From contig NZ_UQRQ01000010.1 in the NCBI RefSeq assembly GCF_900543425.1, forward strand, positions 69,938-133,937: DNA of 64,000 nucleotides, written 5' to 3'. Shown here piece by piece: positions 36,445-46,240 of this stretch. Both the position numbers and the translations under genes were made by a program. Below the pieces are notes generated by a model. That model was not told where the DNA came from. It did not search any database and saw only the letters and a list, made by a program, of their open reading frames with translations. How positions within the stretch are numbered: the first letter of the stretch is position 1; the number at the start of each line of letters is the position of its first letter. Source of the DNA: an uncultured Sanguibacteroides sp. (GTDB lineage: Bacteria; Bacteroidota; Bacteroidia; Bacteroidales; Marinifilaceae).

Positions 36445-38022
36445 TTACATATCACGATCAAACCAATACGCGACATATCCTCCCCATTTCCAACCGACTT
36501 GAACGATTCTTCCTAAATTAGAAACTTTCTCCAATATACCCTCTTTCGATGGATCATCGGCGGCTAATATTGCGGTTGTTTTAGCATCACAGATATACAA
36601 ATCTCCATTGTCAAATCCGACACCGATCTCTTCACAACCGGGAGATTGTCCTATAGAGGAAATTTGTCCGCCTTTGAAATCCGGATCAAGGCTAAAGTCC
36701 GCGTAAAGTTTGGTTTTTTTGGTACTGGAATCATAAAAATACAATTTCGTTCCTTCCCCAAAATACAAATAAGGAAGCGTCCTCGATCTTAAAAAGATGG
36801 TATTATCCGTAATGTACTGGCTCCCGGCAAAAACTTCCTGCTTTGCGTCAATAAGGGTCAAACTGGAAAACATATTCTGGAGGCCATAGGTTTGATACAA
36901 ATATTCGCCGGTAGCCTCGTTTTTCAAAATATTCATAAAATTAGGCCCGTTAAACTGTCCGCAATAGATTAACTTATATCCTCTCATATCATTTATATCT
37001 ACGAAAGTAGCCGGGTCAAAATTATTCGTAATCGGGAAAATACGTCCGGTAAGCGAATTAGCATACATTGAAGTTCCGGCCATGCAAGCCAGAAATCGAT
37101 GATTTTTTCCATCGTACATATAGCCGAAATCAGTATTACTTGTCATTTCACAAACCTTTACATCAAATACTTGGGAGATACCTGTACAAAGCGGAGCGGA
37201 AGCAAACAGATAATTATAAGGAGTCATATAAGCATTCTGCTTTTGTTTGGAATACACGTCTCCATTACGACCCAACACGAAATCACAAAATCCGGCATAT
37301 CTGGTAGCTACCGGTTCAAAACCTTCCTCCGGATATTCTCCGCCTATAAAATTGGCCGAGATCTCAAATCTTTTAGAAAAATCATTCCCATTCAAATACC
37401 AGCAACCACCATTCTGCTGCGTCAAAACAACATCCGCGGCAGCCCATTCTGTCGGTAATATACTCACGTCAAGCGGTCCCGTCCCCAGTTCGTCCCCCGG
37501 AAACGCTTTCGCGTAAAGATCCTCATAAACGACATACTCGTATTTAGTCTTTCCGTCTTCGGTGTATTGATCTCTTCGAATAAAGGTCAGACTCGTCTTC
37601 TCGTTTTTGGCAGACAAAATCAAATAACCCGTTTTATAAGCAGAAGATGTCACAATGCTTGTTACAAGCCTTGAAACAACTCCTGTCTCTTTTTCCGTAA
37701 CAAACAGATAAACCGTCGTCGTCCCAAATTTTCCCGGAACAAACTTAAGATTTCGTTCCGTCGATACGACACTCCCCTCGTATTCCCAACGGTATTCAAA
37801 AGCATTCTGCGTCGTATCCCGATCCGTATATTTCCATTTCAATTCGGGAAATATATAAACAGTATCTCCAAGTACGACGGAAGTCTTCGATAAGGTATTA
37901 TTAATATTCAAGCTCGTTATCTCGTTGTAATCAACAATATCGTAATGTCCTTTATCCTCATAGCAGGCACACATAAAAAACAGGCACGCCCACAAAGAAA
38001 TTATTCCAATATATCTTTTCAT
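36445..38022 (-). CDS. PKD-like family surface lipoprotein
   Basis: The 525-residue protein has a lipoprotein signal (ISLWACLFFMCACYEDKGHY; the Cys before YEDKG is the likely lipidation site). An Ig/PKD-like segment (FEYRWEYEGSVVSTERNLKF) precedes a beta-propeller-like remainder. It matches the PKD-like lipoproteins that close SusC-SusD-DUF4843 operons in Bacteroidota. By position it is probably a surface ligand-binding partner of the SusCD pair. No enzyme motif is visible. Confidence 0.85.
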   Translation of the reverse strand: MKRYIGIISLWACLFFMCACYEDKGHYDIVDYNEITSLNINNTLSKTSVVLGDTVYIFPELKWKYTDRDTTQNAFEYRWEYEGSVVSTERNLKFVPGKFGTTTVYLFVTEKETGVVSRLVTSIVTSSAYKTGYLILSAKNEKTSLTFIRRDQYTEDGKTKYEYVVYEDLYAKAFPGDELGTGPLDVSILPTEWAAADVVLTQQNGGCWYLNGNDFSKRFEISANFIGGEYPEEGFEPVATRYAGFCDFVLGRNGDVYSKQKQNAYMTPYNYLFASAPLCTGISQVFDVKVCEMTSNTDFGYMYDGKNHRFLACMAGTSMYANSLTGRIFPITNNFDPATFVDINDMRGYKLIYCGQFNGPNFMNILKNEATGEYLYQTYGLQNMFSSLTLIDAKQEVFAGSQYITDNTIFLRSRTLPYLYFGEGTKLYFYDSSTKKTKLYADFSLDPDFKGGQISSIGQSPGCEEIGVGFDNGDLYICDAKTTAILAADDPSKEGILEKVSNLGRIVQVGWKWGGYVAYWFDRDM

Positions 38023-38039
38023 AATCGTATTCGTTATAA

Positions 38040-38747
38040 TTATCCACCTATATACGCAACTGTCATTTCTGTTCCATCCTCCTCGGTTACTTTCCTTCCC
38101 GCTTCTTTCTCTTTCTCCAAATAATTCCGCATAAGAATAGCTACACTTCGTAACTGGTCCACGTTACCCGGATCCAAATCGACAATTCCCGTTAATTCCA
38201 TCATCAACCGATACTTCTTATCCGAATAAGAACCCAAGTATACCCACTCGATTTGAGTATCGAGCCACCAGTCCGGACGAATGAGCACATCCGAAATATA
38301 AATAATCGCTTCCCGGCAATCGGATTGTCCCAGTTTGAAATCCGACGTCTCTTCCAAACGTATCGTTAAACGTTCGGCAACTTGCCCGATAGCCTTCGTC
38401 TTATGCACCGTTATCCAGCAAGTATCGATAACCTGTCCCGCTCTCAGGATGAATTTGTCCGGTAACGTGTAAGTTTCCGGCACCGCCGTCGTATACTCCT
38501 TCACGACCGAAATCTTATACTCCCGATCCCGGGTCTCCGGCATCCCTACAATTTCCACCACAACAGGATATTCCAATGATTCTTTTGTCGGATAAGCCAT
38601 AAAAGAGCAGGTAGAAGAGTCCGCAAAATATTTTGAGAACTGGATATAGTCCAAATCGTCATACAACGCTATATCGTCTTCGGAACAGGACATTACCATT
38701 ATTCCGAGAAGACAAAACCATATATAATAAATATATTTCCGTTTCAT
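38040..38747 (-). CDS. DUF4843 domain lipoprotein
   Basis: The 235-residue lipoprotein (signal WFCLLGIMVMSCSEDDIALY, lipidated Cys before SEDD) has the DUF4843 hallmarks DLDYIQFSKYF near the N-terminus and a Calx-beta-like strand pattern (EYPVVVEIVGMPETRDREYK). These proteins are SusE-like accessory surface proteins in SusCD operons. The gap to the PKD-like gene is 17 bp and to susD 17 bp. Confidence 0.9.
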   Translation of the reverse strand: MKRKYIYYIWFCLLGIMVMSCSEDDIALYDDLDYIQFSKYFADSSTCSFMAYPTKESLEYPVVVEIVGMPETRDREYKISVVKEYTTAVPETYTLPDKFILRAGQVIDTCWITVHKTKAIGQVAERLTIRLEETSDFKLGQSDCREAIIYISDVLIRPDWWLDTQIEWVYLGSYSDKKYRLMMELTGIVDLDPGNVDQLRSVAILMRNYLEKEKEAGRKVTEEDGTEMTVAYIGG

Positions 38748-38764
38748 AAATTACAATTTTATCG

Positions 38765-40255
38765 TTATTGGTATGATGTTTCACTATCCGGTAAGGGTAT
38801 TGTCCATTGAGAAGCCGTCAACTCTATATTCGTATCCCCGTTATAAATACCCCTATTCAAACGTTTAAAGAAGAAAAACGTACGCCCCTCCGTTAAATTC
38901 TCCCGCACGACATCATTCACCAGTTTTTCTTTCAAATCTCCTGCCGAAATGGTCAACGGTATTTGGTTAAACTTAACTCCGCGCTTGGTCCGTAATGTGT
39001 TCAATAACTCAGCCGCATCAGAAACCTTACCCTGCTCTATCAGACACTCGATCAAAATATGATACATCTCGGAAAAACGAATAATAGGTAAAAGGGGACC
39101 CTCTATATCCGACCTTACGATACTACCGCTCGAGGTAACCGTCGGCCTTTGCCAGGTCAAATACCTCCCGTCGTTATGTCTGTTATAAAATCCTTTATAA
39201 CGGAAATCATCCAAGTCCTCTCCAAAAAGTTTATCGATATTCTTCATCAAAAGCCATTGATAACTTGTACCAATGGCATTCTCCCAATTATCATAATTAT
39301 CGTTATTAAAAAATGCCATATACAACTCCTCGTACCTTTTCACGTGCATGTCGATCAGGTTCGGGGCATTACCCTGGTTATCCTCAGGTGTCCACGCGAA
39401 CCATCCGTGTTCATGAAATTGATAAGCCTCCAAAGCATTCGCGTAAGCTTGTTGGTAATCTCCCGCATATAAATACATCCTTGCCAAAAGTGCCGCTGCC
39501 GCAAAATAGTTCATGCGATGCCCCCGAAATCCCACAAAATTGTCAGGACCGGAACCTAATATGGTCAATTTTAACCGACTGGTTGAACTCCGGTTCCAAC
39601 TACGGCAAAATACAGTATCGACTTTGGCTAACAACTTTTTAGCTGTTGTCATATCCGTAACGATTAACTCCATGACTTTTTTCGCATCCAAGTGTTTCGG
39701 CTGATGATCCGGATAAACCGTCACGTAAGGGATCGCATTTCCCGTATAATTTGTCGCGGGAGCAGGCACGAAAAGACGGTATATATCAAAATGTACAAAT
39801 GCGCGAAGTCCGTACATCTCTCCCAGGATCATATCTTTTTCCATCGCACCATATTCAAAGAAAGAGGAATCTTTCTTCTCTATCTCTTGAATAATATTAT
39901 TACAACTGGCAATCACATTATAGCCCGTTGTCCAGATCTCCTCCGCAACCGTCTTACAAGAACTACTTTTCCATTCATACTTAGCGTAATCTTCCCAGCC
40001 GAAAGGAAGCGATTCGTCGGCATAATTATGCCCCAAAACACTAATGAATCCCCAGGTTAAATTTTTACCGTACAAACTATTCGATGAAAGTGCCTTATAA
40101 ACCCCGTTCACGGCAAGCCGGACACCACTTCCATCACTAAAAATTTCTTTCTGCAATATCTCATCATCGGAAGAAACATCCAAGAAATCATCGCATGCCA
40201 CCAACAGACTGATCGGTAACAATATCATTATCCATATTTTTCTCATAACATTCAA
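38765..40255 (-). CDS. RagB/SusD-family nutrient-binding lipoprotein
   Basis: The 496-residue protein has a lipoprotein signal (MILLPISLLVACDDFLDVSS) and the SusD fold: GVYKALSSNSLYGKNLTWG, the TPR-like helical part (GLRAFVHFDIYRLFVPAP, ALLARMYLYAGDYQQAYANA) and the C-terminal EMYHILIECLIEQGKVSDAA-type helices. SusD proteins act as the lid of the SusC transporter and bind oligosaccharides or peptides. Stop and start of susD and susC are 2 bp apart. No glycoside hydrolase is in the locus, so the ligand may not be a glycan. Confidence 0.95.
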   Translation of the reverse strand: MNVMRKIWIMILLPISLLVACDDFLDVSSDDEILQKEIFSDGSGVRLAVNGVYKALSSNSLYGKNLTWGFISVLGHNYADESLPFGWEDYAKYEWKSSSCKTVAEEIWTTGYNVIASCNNIIQEIEKKDSSFFEYGAMEKDMILGEMYGLRAFVHFDIYRLFVPAPATNYTGNAIPYVTVYPDHQPKHLDAKKVMELIVTDMTTAKKLLAKVDTVFCRSWNRSSTSRLKLTILGSGPDNFVGFRGHRMNYFAAAALLARMYLYAGDYQQAYANALEAYQFHEHGWFAWTPEDNQGNAPNLIDMHVKRYEELYMAFFNNDNYDNWENAIGTSYQWLLMKNIDKLFGEDLDDFRYKGFYNRHNDGRYLTWQRPTVTSSGSIVRSDIEGPLLPIIRFSEMYHILIECLIEQGKVSDAAELLNTLRTKRGVKFNQIPLTISAGDLKEKLVNDVVRENLTEGRTFFFFKRLNRGIYNGDTNIELTASQWTIPLPDSETSYQ

Positions 40256-40257
40256 TA

Positions 40258-43200
40258 TTAGAAACTGGCGTTTAATGTTAAAGTAAAGGTTCTGGCAAAC
40301 GGGTAATTTAGCCCCATCTCCCGCTTTATCGTAGACTTCGTTGCAATATCCTTCATATTGAACTGCAACCTTAACGTACTCATCCTTATTTTCCTAACAA
40401 ATTCAGAATCGAAGTCATAACCTAACGAAAGAGAGTTAAAAGTTACGAAACTGTTTTTTTGTACAAACCGGGAGGTCGGTTGTGTCACCCGGTAACGATC
40501 TTGTATTGCTTTCAACGGTGTTCGGTCTCCCGGAATCTGCCATCTTTCCGTCAACACCCGCTCGTCGGCATTATACAACCTAAGATTCACGTTTTCCACG
40601 TTATCCACCAACGTTTGGTTATACGCGTCTCCGCCCCATTCGTAAAGGAAGGTCGTGTACAAGGTGAAACCTTTATAGCGTACGTTAAGGCCAAAAGACC
40701 CTTGCGCCCACGGTTCCGTATCTCCGATTTTTTGTTGTTCCGCCGATGACCAGTCATAAGTAATCGTTCCGTCTCGCTTCACGTATATCTCTCTACCGTT
40801 GGCAGGATTGATCCCTAACGACTTCATACCATAAATAGCCGTCAACGAACTTCCTTCCTCGTACTTCATAAACGGTTTGGAATATTCGGCATTCTGCTTC
40901 GCATAAAAAAGAATATCATTCAAATTCGTACTGGAGGTATTATAATACCCTCCGTAATACTCATCAATCCGTTCGTTATACTGCTTCAAGGACTCGGAAA
41001 TTTTCAGTATCTCGTTTTTATTATGAGCTAAATTTCCAAAAACCATAATATCCAAATCTTTGGAAGTATACGCCCGGACATTCAAATCCAATTCGAATCC
41101 CTTGTTCAGAATCTGACCGATATTATCCGTGTATTTTGAAAAACCGGAAGAAGAAGGTAATGATACCTCCGTGATCAAATCCATCGTTTTCTTATAATAG
41201 TAATCAGCCTTCAACGTGAATAAATTCTTAAACATGGCTAATTCTCCACGCAAATTCCAGGTTCGTTGCCTTTCCCAGGTCAAATTCTCGTTCCCCATAT
41301 AAATCAAATTTGCCCCGATTCCCGTAGGATACCAATCATCCAACTGCATTTTGAATGTATTTCTGGCCACATAAGGACTAAACTCCGTCTTTCCTGTCTC
41401 TCCCACGTTTCCCGTAATTTTCAACAAATCGATAACGTTTGCTTTCTTGACAAAATCATAATTATGTAAATTAAGTCCCACCCCGACAGACCAGAAAGAA
41501 GACCATTTTCGATCCGAACCGAACTCTGAAGAGCCATCGAAACGGGCCGAAAGATCAAACAGGTATATATTATTGAAACTATAATTAAGCATTAAAAAAG
41601 AACCGAATAACCGGGTTTTATTATCCGTAAAAGAGGGCTTCGTTTTAATCTCATAAGCATATGCCGGAGAGTGGCGTTCGGCATCCGGGAATCCCCGGTA
41701 TTGAGAATACATGTACTTGTAATTCGTTGAAACTGCGTTTATTCCAATCGAAAAATTCACATTGTGCTTTCCCAATGTTCTGTTGTAAGCGGCAAATACA
41801 TTCACGTTCCAATTGGTAGTCGTCGTTTCGCTCAAGGTTAACTCTCCCTTTGCAAACAAGTCGTTTTCTTGAGAAAAAGTATTGGACCGCGGATCTATAA
41901 ATCTCTTGGTATCGGCATCCTTATAGCTGAAAGCAAATTGTCCTTTAATCAATAAATAGTCTCCCGCGTACCATATTAATGATAAATTATCCATAATCTC
42001 CTTGTATCCGTCCTTGCTGATATTCCCCAATTGTGCCTCATACAACGGATTATTTTCCGTGTTTGCAATAGAATTTATCGTTTTCAGATACTCTCCCGTT
42101 TCCGGATCGCACCATAAGGCATAAGGTTGCTTTCTCGTGTATTCGCTAAAAGAACCATAAGGCGAATTTTTAGCATTTACAGCATCGTATGATATCTGAT
42201 TTCGGACTTGTAAACCGCGATAACGATAATCCAGAGTCATTCCCACTCCCATCCGGTTTCGATAGGACTTTTTCATTACACCGTTTTGATCGTCATAACG
42301 CAATTCTATGCCAAAACGAATATCCTCCGTTCCACCCTCCACATAGATACTGTGCTTATGATTGAACATCGTCGATAAAGGTTTCGAAAGCCAATAATTA
42401 TCAACACCGATCAATATGTTATTTTTCTTTTGCAAATACTCCCAGGTCAAAGATTGAAGTTCCTGATCATAAGAGATCGGAGTAAATTGATCGGATGCCA
42501 AATACTGATAAGGAACAAACAAATCCGATGCAACTTCGGCCTCTAATTTCTCTCTGGAATTCATCATATGATAACTCGACAGATCCGGTGTTGTTATTGC
42601 AAAATTTCCACTATAACTAACCATCAACTGTCCGGGTTTCGGCGCAAGCGTTTCGATAACAATAACCCCGTTAGACGCCCGGGAACCGTATATAGCCGTG
42701 GCGGCAGCATCCTTCAATATCGTAATATCCTTGATTCGGTTAAGGTCGAAATCATATATCTTTTCGACACTCACCTCAAACCCATCCAAAATAAAAATAG
42801 GCGTGTTCGGATTATTCGTTAAAGCGAATTGGGACACATCCTCTGCTTGTAAGGCATCCAACTCTTTTACACTATTTATTCCGGAACGCCCCCGCACGTA
42901 AAATTCAGGCAACGTATTAGGATCGGCTCCCATCAAATTATTCTTCATAATACGTAAAGAGGGATCGAAAACCTGTAATGCATCGATAATATTTCCCGTG
43001 GCCACCTTAAGAATATCTTCCCGCTTTACTTGTGTCGCGGAACCCGTAAAATTCGATTTTTTGATATAAGCGTATCCCGTTACGACAACATCCTCCAACA
43101 ACACCTCATCTTCCTTCATTACGATCTTCAAATCCTTCTGAACCTCGCCCGTTTTCAACTTTTCAATCTTCACGTATTGAGTTTCCATCCCCACGAAAGT

Positions 43201-43740
43201 AAACACAAGCGTGGCCGTATCCCGGGGAATGGCAAGCTTAAAGAAACCGTTTTTATTCGTGGCCACACCAAGGGTCGTTCCTTTTATTATCACGGTTACT
43301 CCCGGTAAAGCAATGCCATTGACATCCCGAACCGTACCTTGAACCGTTCTGATCGAATCTTTTTTGACCTCATCATCCCGTACTCGAGGTACGATATAGA
43401 TCACGTTGTCCTCGAAAAAATACTGCAAGGAAGTATTCTTAAAAACCCGGTCCAATACCTCCTCTACCGTAATTTTATCCTCCTTAATATCAAAACGAGC
43501 CAATTTTGCCACATGCTCTTCGTTATAAACAAAACGCAATTCTGTCTGTCTGCGAATCTCTTTAAACAAAGCATTCACGTTAGCACGATGCAAATTCAGG
43601 GATACGATTTGCTTTTGCGAGTAAGTGTTTGCCGAGGCGCAACACATAAAAGCAAACATGAAAATCGAGAATAACTTCATAACTTTTAAAATTTTCATTC
43701 TTTTTAACTCCCATAGAGCAAAAATCCAACTACATTTCAT
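40258..43740 (-). CDS. SusC/RagA TonB-dependent transporter with N-terminal STN domain
   Basis: The 1160-residue receptor starts with a signal region (SIFMFAFMCCASANTYSQ), then a secretin/TonB short N-terminal domain (residues ~45-120; VNALFKEIRRQTELRFVYNE). A carboxypeptidase-like domain (GTVRDVNGIALPGVTVIIKG), the plug (LEDVVVTGYAYIKKSNFTGS, ILKDAAATAIYGSRASNGVI) and a 22-strand barrel ending LNASF follow. STN-bearing SusCs are usually regulated by FecR/ECF sigma pairs, and a fecR gene lies directly upstream. Translation may start at M15 (43698) instead. Confidence 0.95.
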   Translation of the reverse strand: MKCSWIFALWELKRMKILKVMKLFSIFMFAFMCCASANTYSQKQIVSLNLHRANVNALFKEIRRQTELRFVYNEEHVAKLARFDIKEDKITVEEVLDRVFKNTSLQYFFEDNVIYIVPRVRDDEVKKDSIRTVQGTVRDVNGIALPGVTVIIKGTTLGVATNKNGFFKLAIPRDTATLVFTFVGMETQYVKIEKLKTGEVQKDLKIVMKEDEVLLEDVVVTGYAYIKKSNFTGSATQVKREDILKVATGNIIDALQVFDPSLRIMKNNLMGADPNTLPEFYVRGRSGINSVKELDALQAEDVSQFALTNNPNTPIFILDGFEVSVEKIYDFDLNRIKDITILKDAAATAIYGSRASNGVIVIETLAPKPGQLMVSYSGNFAITTPDLSSYHMMNSREKLEAEVASDLFVPYQYLASDQFTPISYDQELQSLTWEYLQKKNNILIGVDNYWLSKPLSTMFNHKHSIYVEGGTEDIRFGIELRYDDQNGVMKKSYRNRMGVGMTLDYRYRGLQVRNQISYDAVNAKNSPYGSFSEYTRKQPYALWCDPETGEYLKTINSIANTENNPLYEAQLGNISKDGYKEIMDNLSLIWYAGDYLLIKGQFAFSYKDADTKRFIDPRSNTFSQENDLFAKGELTLSETTTTNWNVNVFAAYNRTLGKHNVNFSIGINAVSTNYKYMYSQYRGFPDAERHSPAYAYEIKTKPSFTDNKTRLFGSFLMLNYSFNNIYLFDLSARFDGSSEFGSDRKWSSFWSVGVGLNLHNYDFVKKANVIDLLKITGNVGETGKTEFSPYVARNTFKMQLDDWYPTGIGANLIYMGNENLTWERQRTWNLRGELAMFKNLFTLKADYYYKKTMDLITEVSLPSSSGFSKYTDNIGQILNKGFELDLNVRAYTSKDLDIMVFGNLAHNKNEILKISESLKQYNERIDEYYGGYYNTSSTNLNDILFYAKQNAEYSKPFMKYEEGSSLTAIYGMKSLGINPANGREIYVKRDGTITYDWSSAEQQKIGDTEPWAQGSFGLNVRYKGFTLYTTFLYEWGGDAYNQTLVDNVENVNLRLYNADERVLTERWQIPGDRTPLKAIQDRYRVTQPTSRFVQKNSFVTFNSLSLGYDFDSEFVRKIRMSTLRLQFNMKDIATKSTIKREMGLNYPFARTFTLTLNASF

Positions 43741-43767
43741 AAATTTGTATTTGAAAGTTCAACAATA

Positions 43768-43805
43768 GAACAGACGCCAACCATCAGTTGGCCTTGTTCT
43801 TTTTG
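43768..43805 (+). terminator. Plus-strand hairpin with T-tract just upstream of susC
   Basis: GAACAGACGCCAAC and GTTGGCCTTGTTC form a stem followed on the plus strand by TTTTT. That is the wrong strand for the fecR-susC transcript. It would fit the end of a short antisense RNA, or act as a hairpin in the susC 5' UTR. Confidence 0.55.
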
Positions 43806-43813
43806 ACTACTAC

Positions 43814-43843
43814 GAGATGAAGATGTGCCACCATCTTCATCTC
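43814..43843. repeat. Perfect 12-bp hairpin between fecR and susC
   Basis: GAGATGAAGATG and CATCTTCATCTC pair completely around a 6-base loop, immediately after the fecR stop. No T-tract follows on the minus strand. It may stabilise or attenuate the fecR-susC transcript. Confidence 0.65.
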
Positions 43844-43844
43844 T

Positions 43845-44987
43845 TTATTTATAATTAACAACGATCGTTTTTCCTTTAATTTCAAACTTCACATCGGAAA
43901 TCTGTTCGAAAAAATAGAGTAAATTCTGGATATCTTTATAACGAACCATATCTCCGGAAAGACGCACCTTCCGAACTTTATCATTGGCGTAAAGAACATC
44001 CACGTCATACCATAACGCCAACTTATTCATAATATTCTCCAATGACTCGTTATTAAACACAAAGTTCCCGTCTTTCCAAGCCACGTAAGAGGCCATGTCA
44101 TCGACCTTTTCAACGGTTACGGAATGTTGCTTTTCATCGTAAACTATCTTTTGGTTCGGAAATAACATCGTTTCCCGGCCATTGACAATAACCCCGACAC
44201 GCCCCTCTTCCAAGACGGTCTCGACAATATCTTTCTTCTGGTTACTTACATTAAACTTTGTACCGTACACCTTCACGGCGACTCGGTCCACATTCACGAT
44301 AAAGGGACACTTTTCATCTTTCGCCACATCGAAATAAGCTTCTCCCCTTAACGAAACCATTCGTTCTCCATCGGTAAACCGTACCGGATAACTGATTTCG
44401 GAATCAGAATTCAACCAAACCTTTGTCCCGTCACTAAGGGTCATTTTATATTCTCCCCCCCGCGGAACCTTAATCCGATGAATGATTTTATTCGTATCCC
44501 CCGTCACGATATCATAAGACATACCTTCTTGTTCGTCCACCTGTATGACAACCCCGTCCTTACGCAACTCTTGCGTCATCTTCGTCAACGGAATCGTCTC
44601 TCCCGATACTAAATACAATAAAGCTTTGGTCTCCCCCGGATGAATAGATACGGCTTGTCTGTCTGACTTCAATTCGTCTCCCGTACCCACAAACAGCCAA
44701 TATCCGATACCAACCCCAAACAATAAAACAAACATAGCCGCCACGGTGAATAAACGACGAATATATAATCGACGTCTTATCTGTTTCTGGATCTCCTTAA
44801 AATTACCCTGAATAAATTCAGCCCGATTTCCCCAGCGTGTTTGAAAGTGTATCCGCTGAAACCGTTGAAAATAACGTCGATTTTTTTCATTAGCAACCGC
44901 CCAGGCTTCCACTTCCCTCCGCTCTTCTTCCGTCAATTCACCCAGAAAATAATCCAACAACTTAAAATCTATATCCCCGTTATTCAT
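43845..44987 (-). CDS. FecR-family anti-sigma/transmembrane signalling protein
   Basis: The 380-residue protein has a cytoplasmic helical N-terminus (LLDYFLGELTEEERREVEAW), one membrane helix (about residues 80-100, VAAMFVLLFGVGIGYWLFV), a periplasmic FecR domain (KVPRGGEYKMTLSDGTKVWL) and a C-terminal DUF4974-like domain (LENIMNKLALWYDVDVLYAN). It should relay the SusC signal to an ECF sigma factor. No sigma gene lies upstream (the next gene, 45187, points away), so the partner must be elsewhere. Confidence 0.95.
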   Translation of the reverse strand: MNNGDIDFKLLDYFLGELTEEERREVEAWAVANEKNRRYFQRFQRIHFQTRWGNRAEFIQGNFKEIQKQIRRRLYIRRLFTVAAMFVLLFGVGIGYWLFVGTGDELKSDRQAVSIHPGETKALLYLVSGETIPLTKMTQELRKDGVVIQVDEQEGMSYDIVTGDTNKIIHRIKVPRGGEYKMTLSDGTKVWLNSDSEISYPVRFTDGERMVSLRGEAYFDVAKDEKCPFIVNVDRVAVKVYGTKFNVSNQKKDIVETVLEEGRVGVIVNGRETMLFPNQKIVYDEKQHSVTVEKVDDMASYVAWKDGNFVFNNESLENIMNKLALWYDVDVLYANDKVRKVRLSGDMVRYKDIQNLLYFFEQISDVKFEIKGKTIVVNYK

Positions 44988-45186
44988 TATCTTTAATATT
45001 TATATTCGATTATAATACAGGAAGATTCCCAAAACGGTTGAATAGATTTATCAACTTTTTTATAAAAAAGAATAAAGTTTAATACCACATATCTTTTATC
45101 TGTTTTATCAAAGAGCTGTACGCATTTTATTGATAAGAATATAAAAAAATGATACGTAATTTTTTAACCATCAAAATAAAGCAGAT

Positions 45187-46215
45187 ATGAAACGAATATT
45201 ATTTTTAACAACGGCCATGTTTATGACCTTCGGTACAAGCGTTTCTTTCGCACAGGCTGACGCCAATAACTTTTACAAAAGCGATACGGTAGACATCCGG
45301 AAAGTATCCTTCTCCAACCAGTACAAAATGAAAGTGGCCGGAAACCTTTTTCTGCCCGGAAACATGAAAAAGGGAGAAAAATACCCCGCGATCATTGTCG
45401 GACATCCGATGGGAGCCGTTAAAGAGCAAAGCGCAAACCTATACGCCACAAAGATGGCCGAGCGTGGTTTCGTCACGTTGTCCATCGACCTATCCTTCTG
45501 GGGGGAAAGTGAAGGAACACCGCGTAATGCTGTCTTACCGGAAGTCTACGCGGAAGATTTCAGTGCGGCCGTCGATTTTCTCGGCACGCAACCGTTTATT
45601 GACCGGAACCGTATCGGTGTAATCGGAATTTGCGGTAGCGGAAGTTTTGCCATCAGCGCGGCAAAGATCGATCCCCGCCTGAAAGCCATCGCCACGGTAA
45701 GTATGTACGATATGGGAGCGGCTAATCGCAATGGACTGAAACAGGCGCTGACGTTGGAACAACGGAAACAAATCATAGCAGAAGCCGCAGAGCAGCGTTA
45801 CGCCGAATTTTTAGGGCAAGAAGTTAAATATACCGGAGGTACCGTGCACGAACTGACAGAACAGTCTACCCCGATAGAACGTGAATTTTACGAATACTAC
45901 CGTACGTCGCGCGGGGAAGTTACCCCCAAAGGGGCAACACCTTTAACGACCACACACCCGACACTCGCAAGCAACGTGAAATTTATGAATTTCTATCCTT
46001 TTGCCGATATAGAAACCATCTCACCGCGTCCCATGCTTTTTATCACCGGAGAAAATGCCCATTCGCGTGAATTTAGCGAGGATGCCTACAAACGGGCAGC
46101 CGAACCAAAAGAGCTTTATATTGTTCCGGGTGCGGGACACGTGGACCTATACGATCGTACGAGCCTTATTCCGTTCGACAAGCTGGAATCTTTTTTCAAA
46201 AAAAGCCTGAAATAA
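45187..46215 (+). CDS. Exported alpha/beta hydrolase (dienelactone-hydrolase/YcjY-like)
   Basis: The 342-residue precursor has a signal peptide (ILFLTTAMFMTFGTSVSFAQ). The alpha/beta hydrolase core shows PAIIVGHPMGAVKEQ (oxyanion region), the nucleophile elbow GICGSGSF, with Cys149 or the nearby Ser151 as candidate nucleophile, and a C-terminal His in GAGHVDLYD. Homologues include DLH-like esterases and YcjY-type proteins. It is divergent from fecR and upstream of a cyclophilin-like lipoprotein gene with which it may form an operon (25-bp gap). Confidence 0.88.
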   Translation: MKRILFLTTAMFMTFGTSVSFAQADANNFYKSDTVDIRKVSFSNQYKMKVAGNLFLPGNMKKGEKYPAIIVGHPMGAVKEQSANLYATKMAERGFVTLSIDLSFWGESEGTPRNAVLPEVYAEDFSAAVDFLGTQPFIDRNRIGVIGICGSGSFAISAAKIDPRLKAIATVSMYDMGAANRNGLKQALTLEQRKQIIAEAAEQRYAEFLGQEVKYTGGTVHELTEQSTPIEREFYEYYRTSRGEVTPKGATPLTTTHPTLASNVKFMNFYPFADIETISPRPMLFITGENAHSREFSEDAYKRAAEPKELYIVPGAGHVDLYDRTSLIPFDKLESFFKKSLK

Positions 46216-46240
46216 AGTCGATCACGAAGAAAAACAAAAA

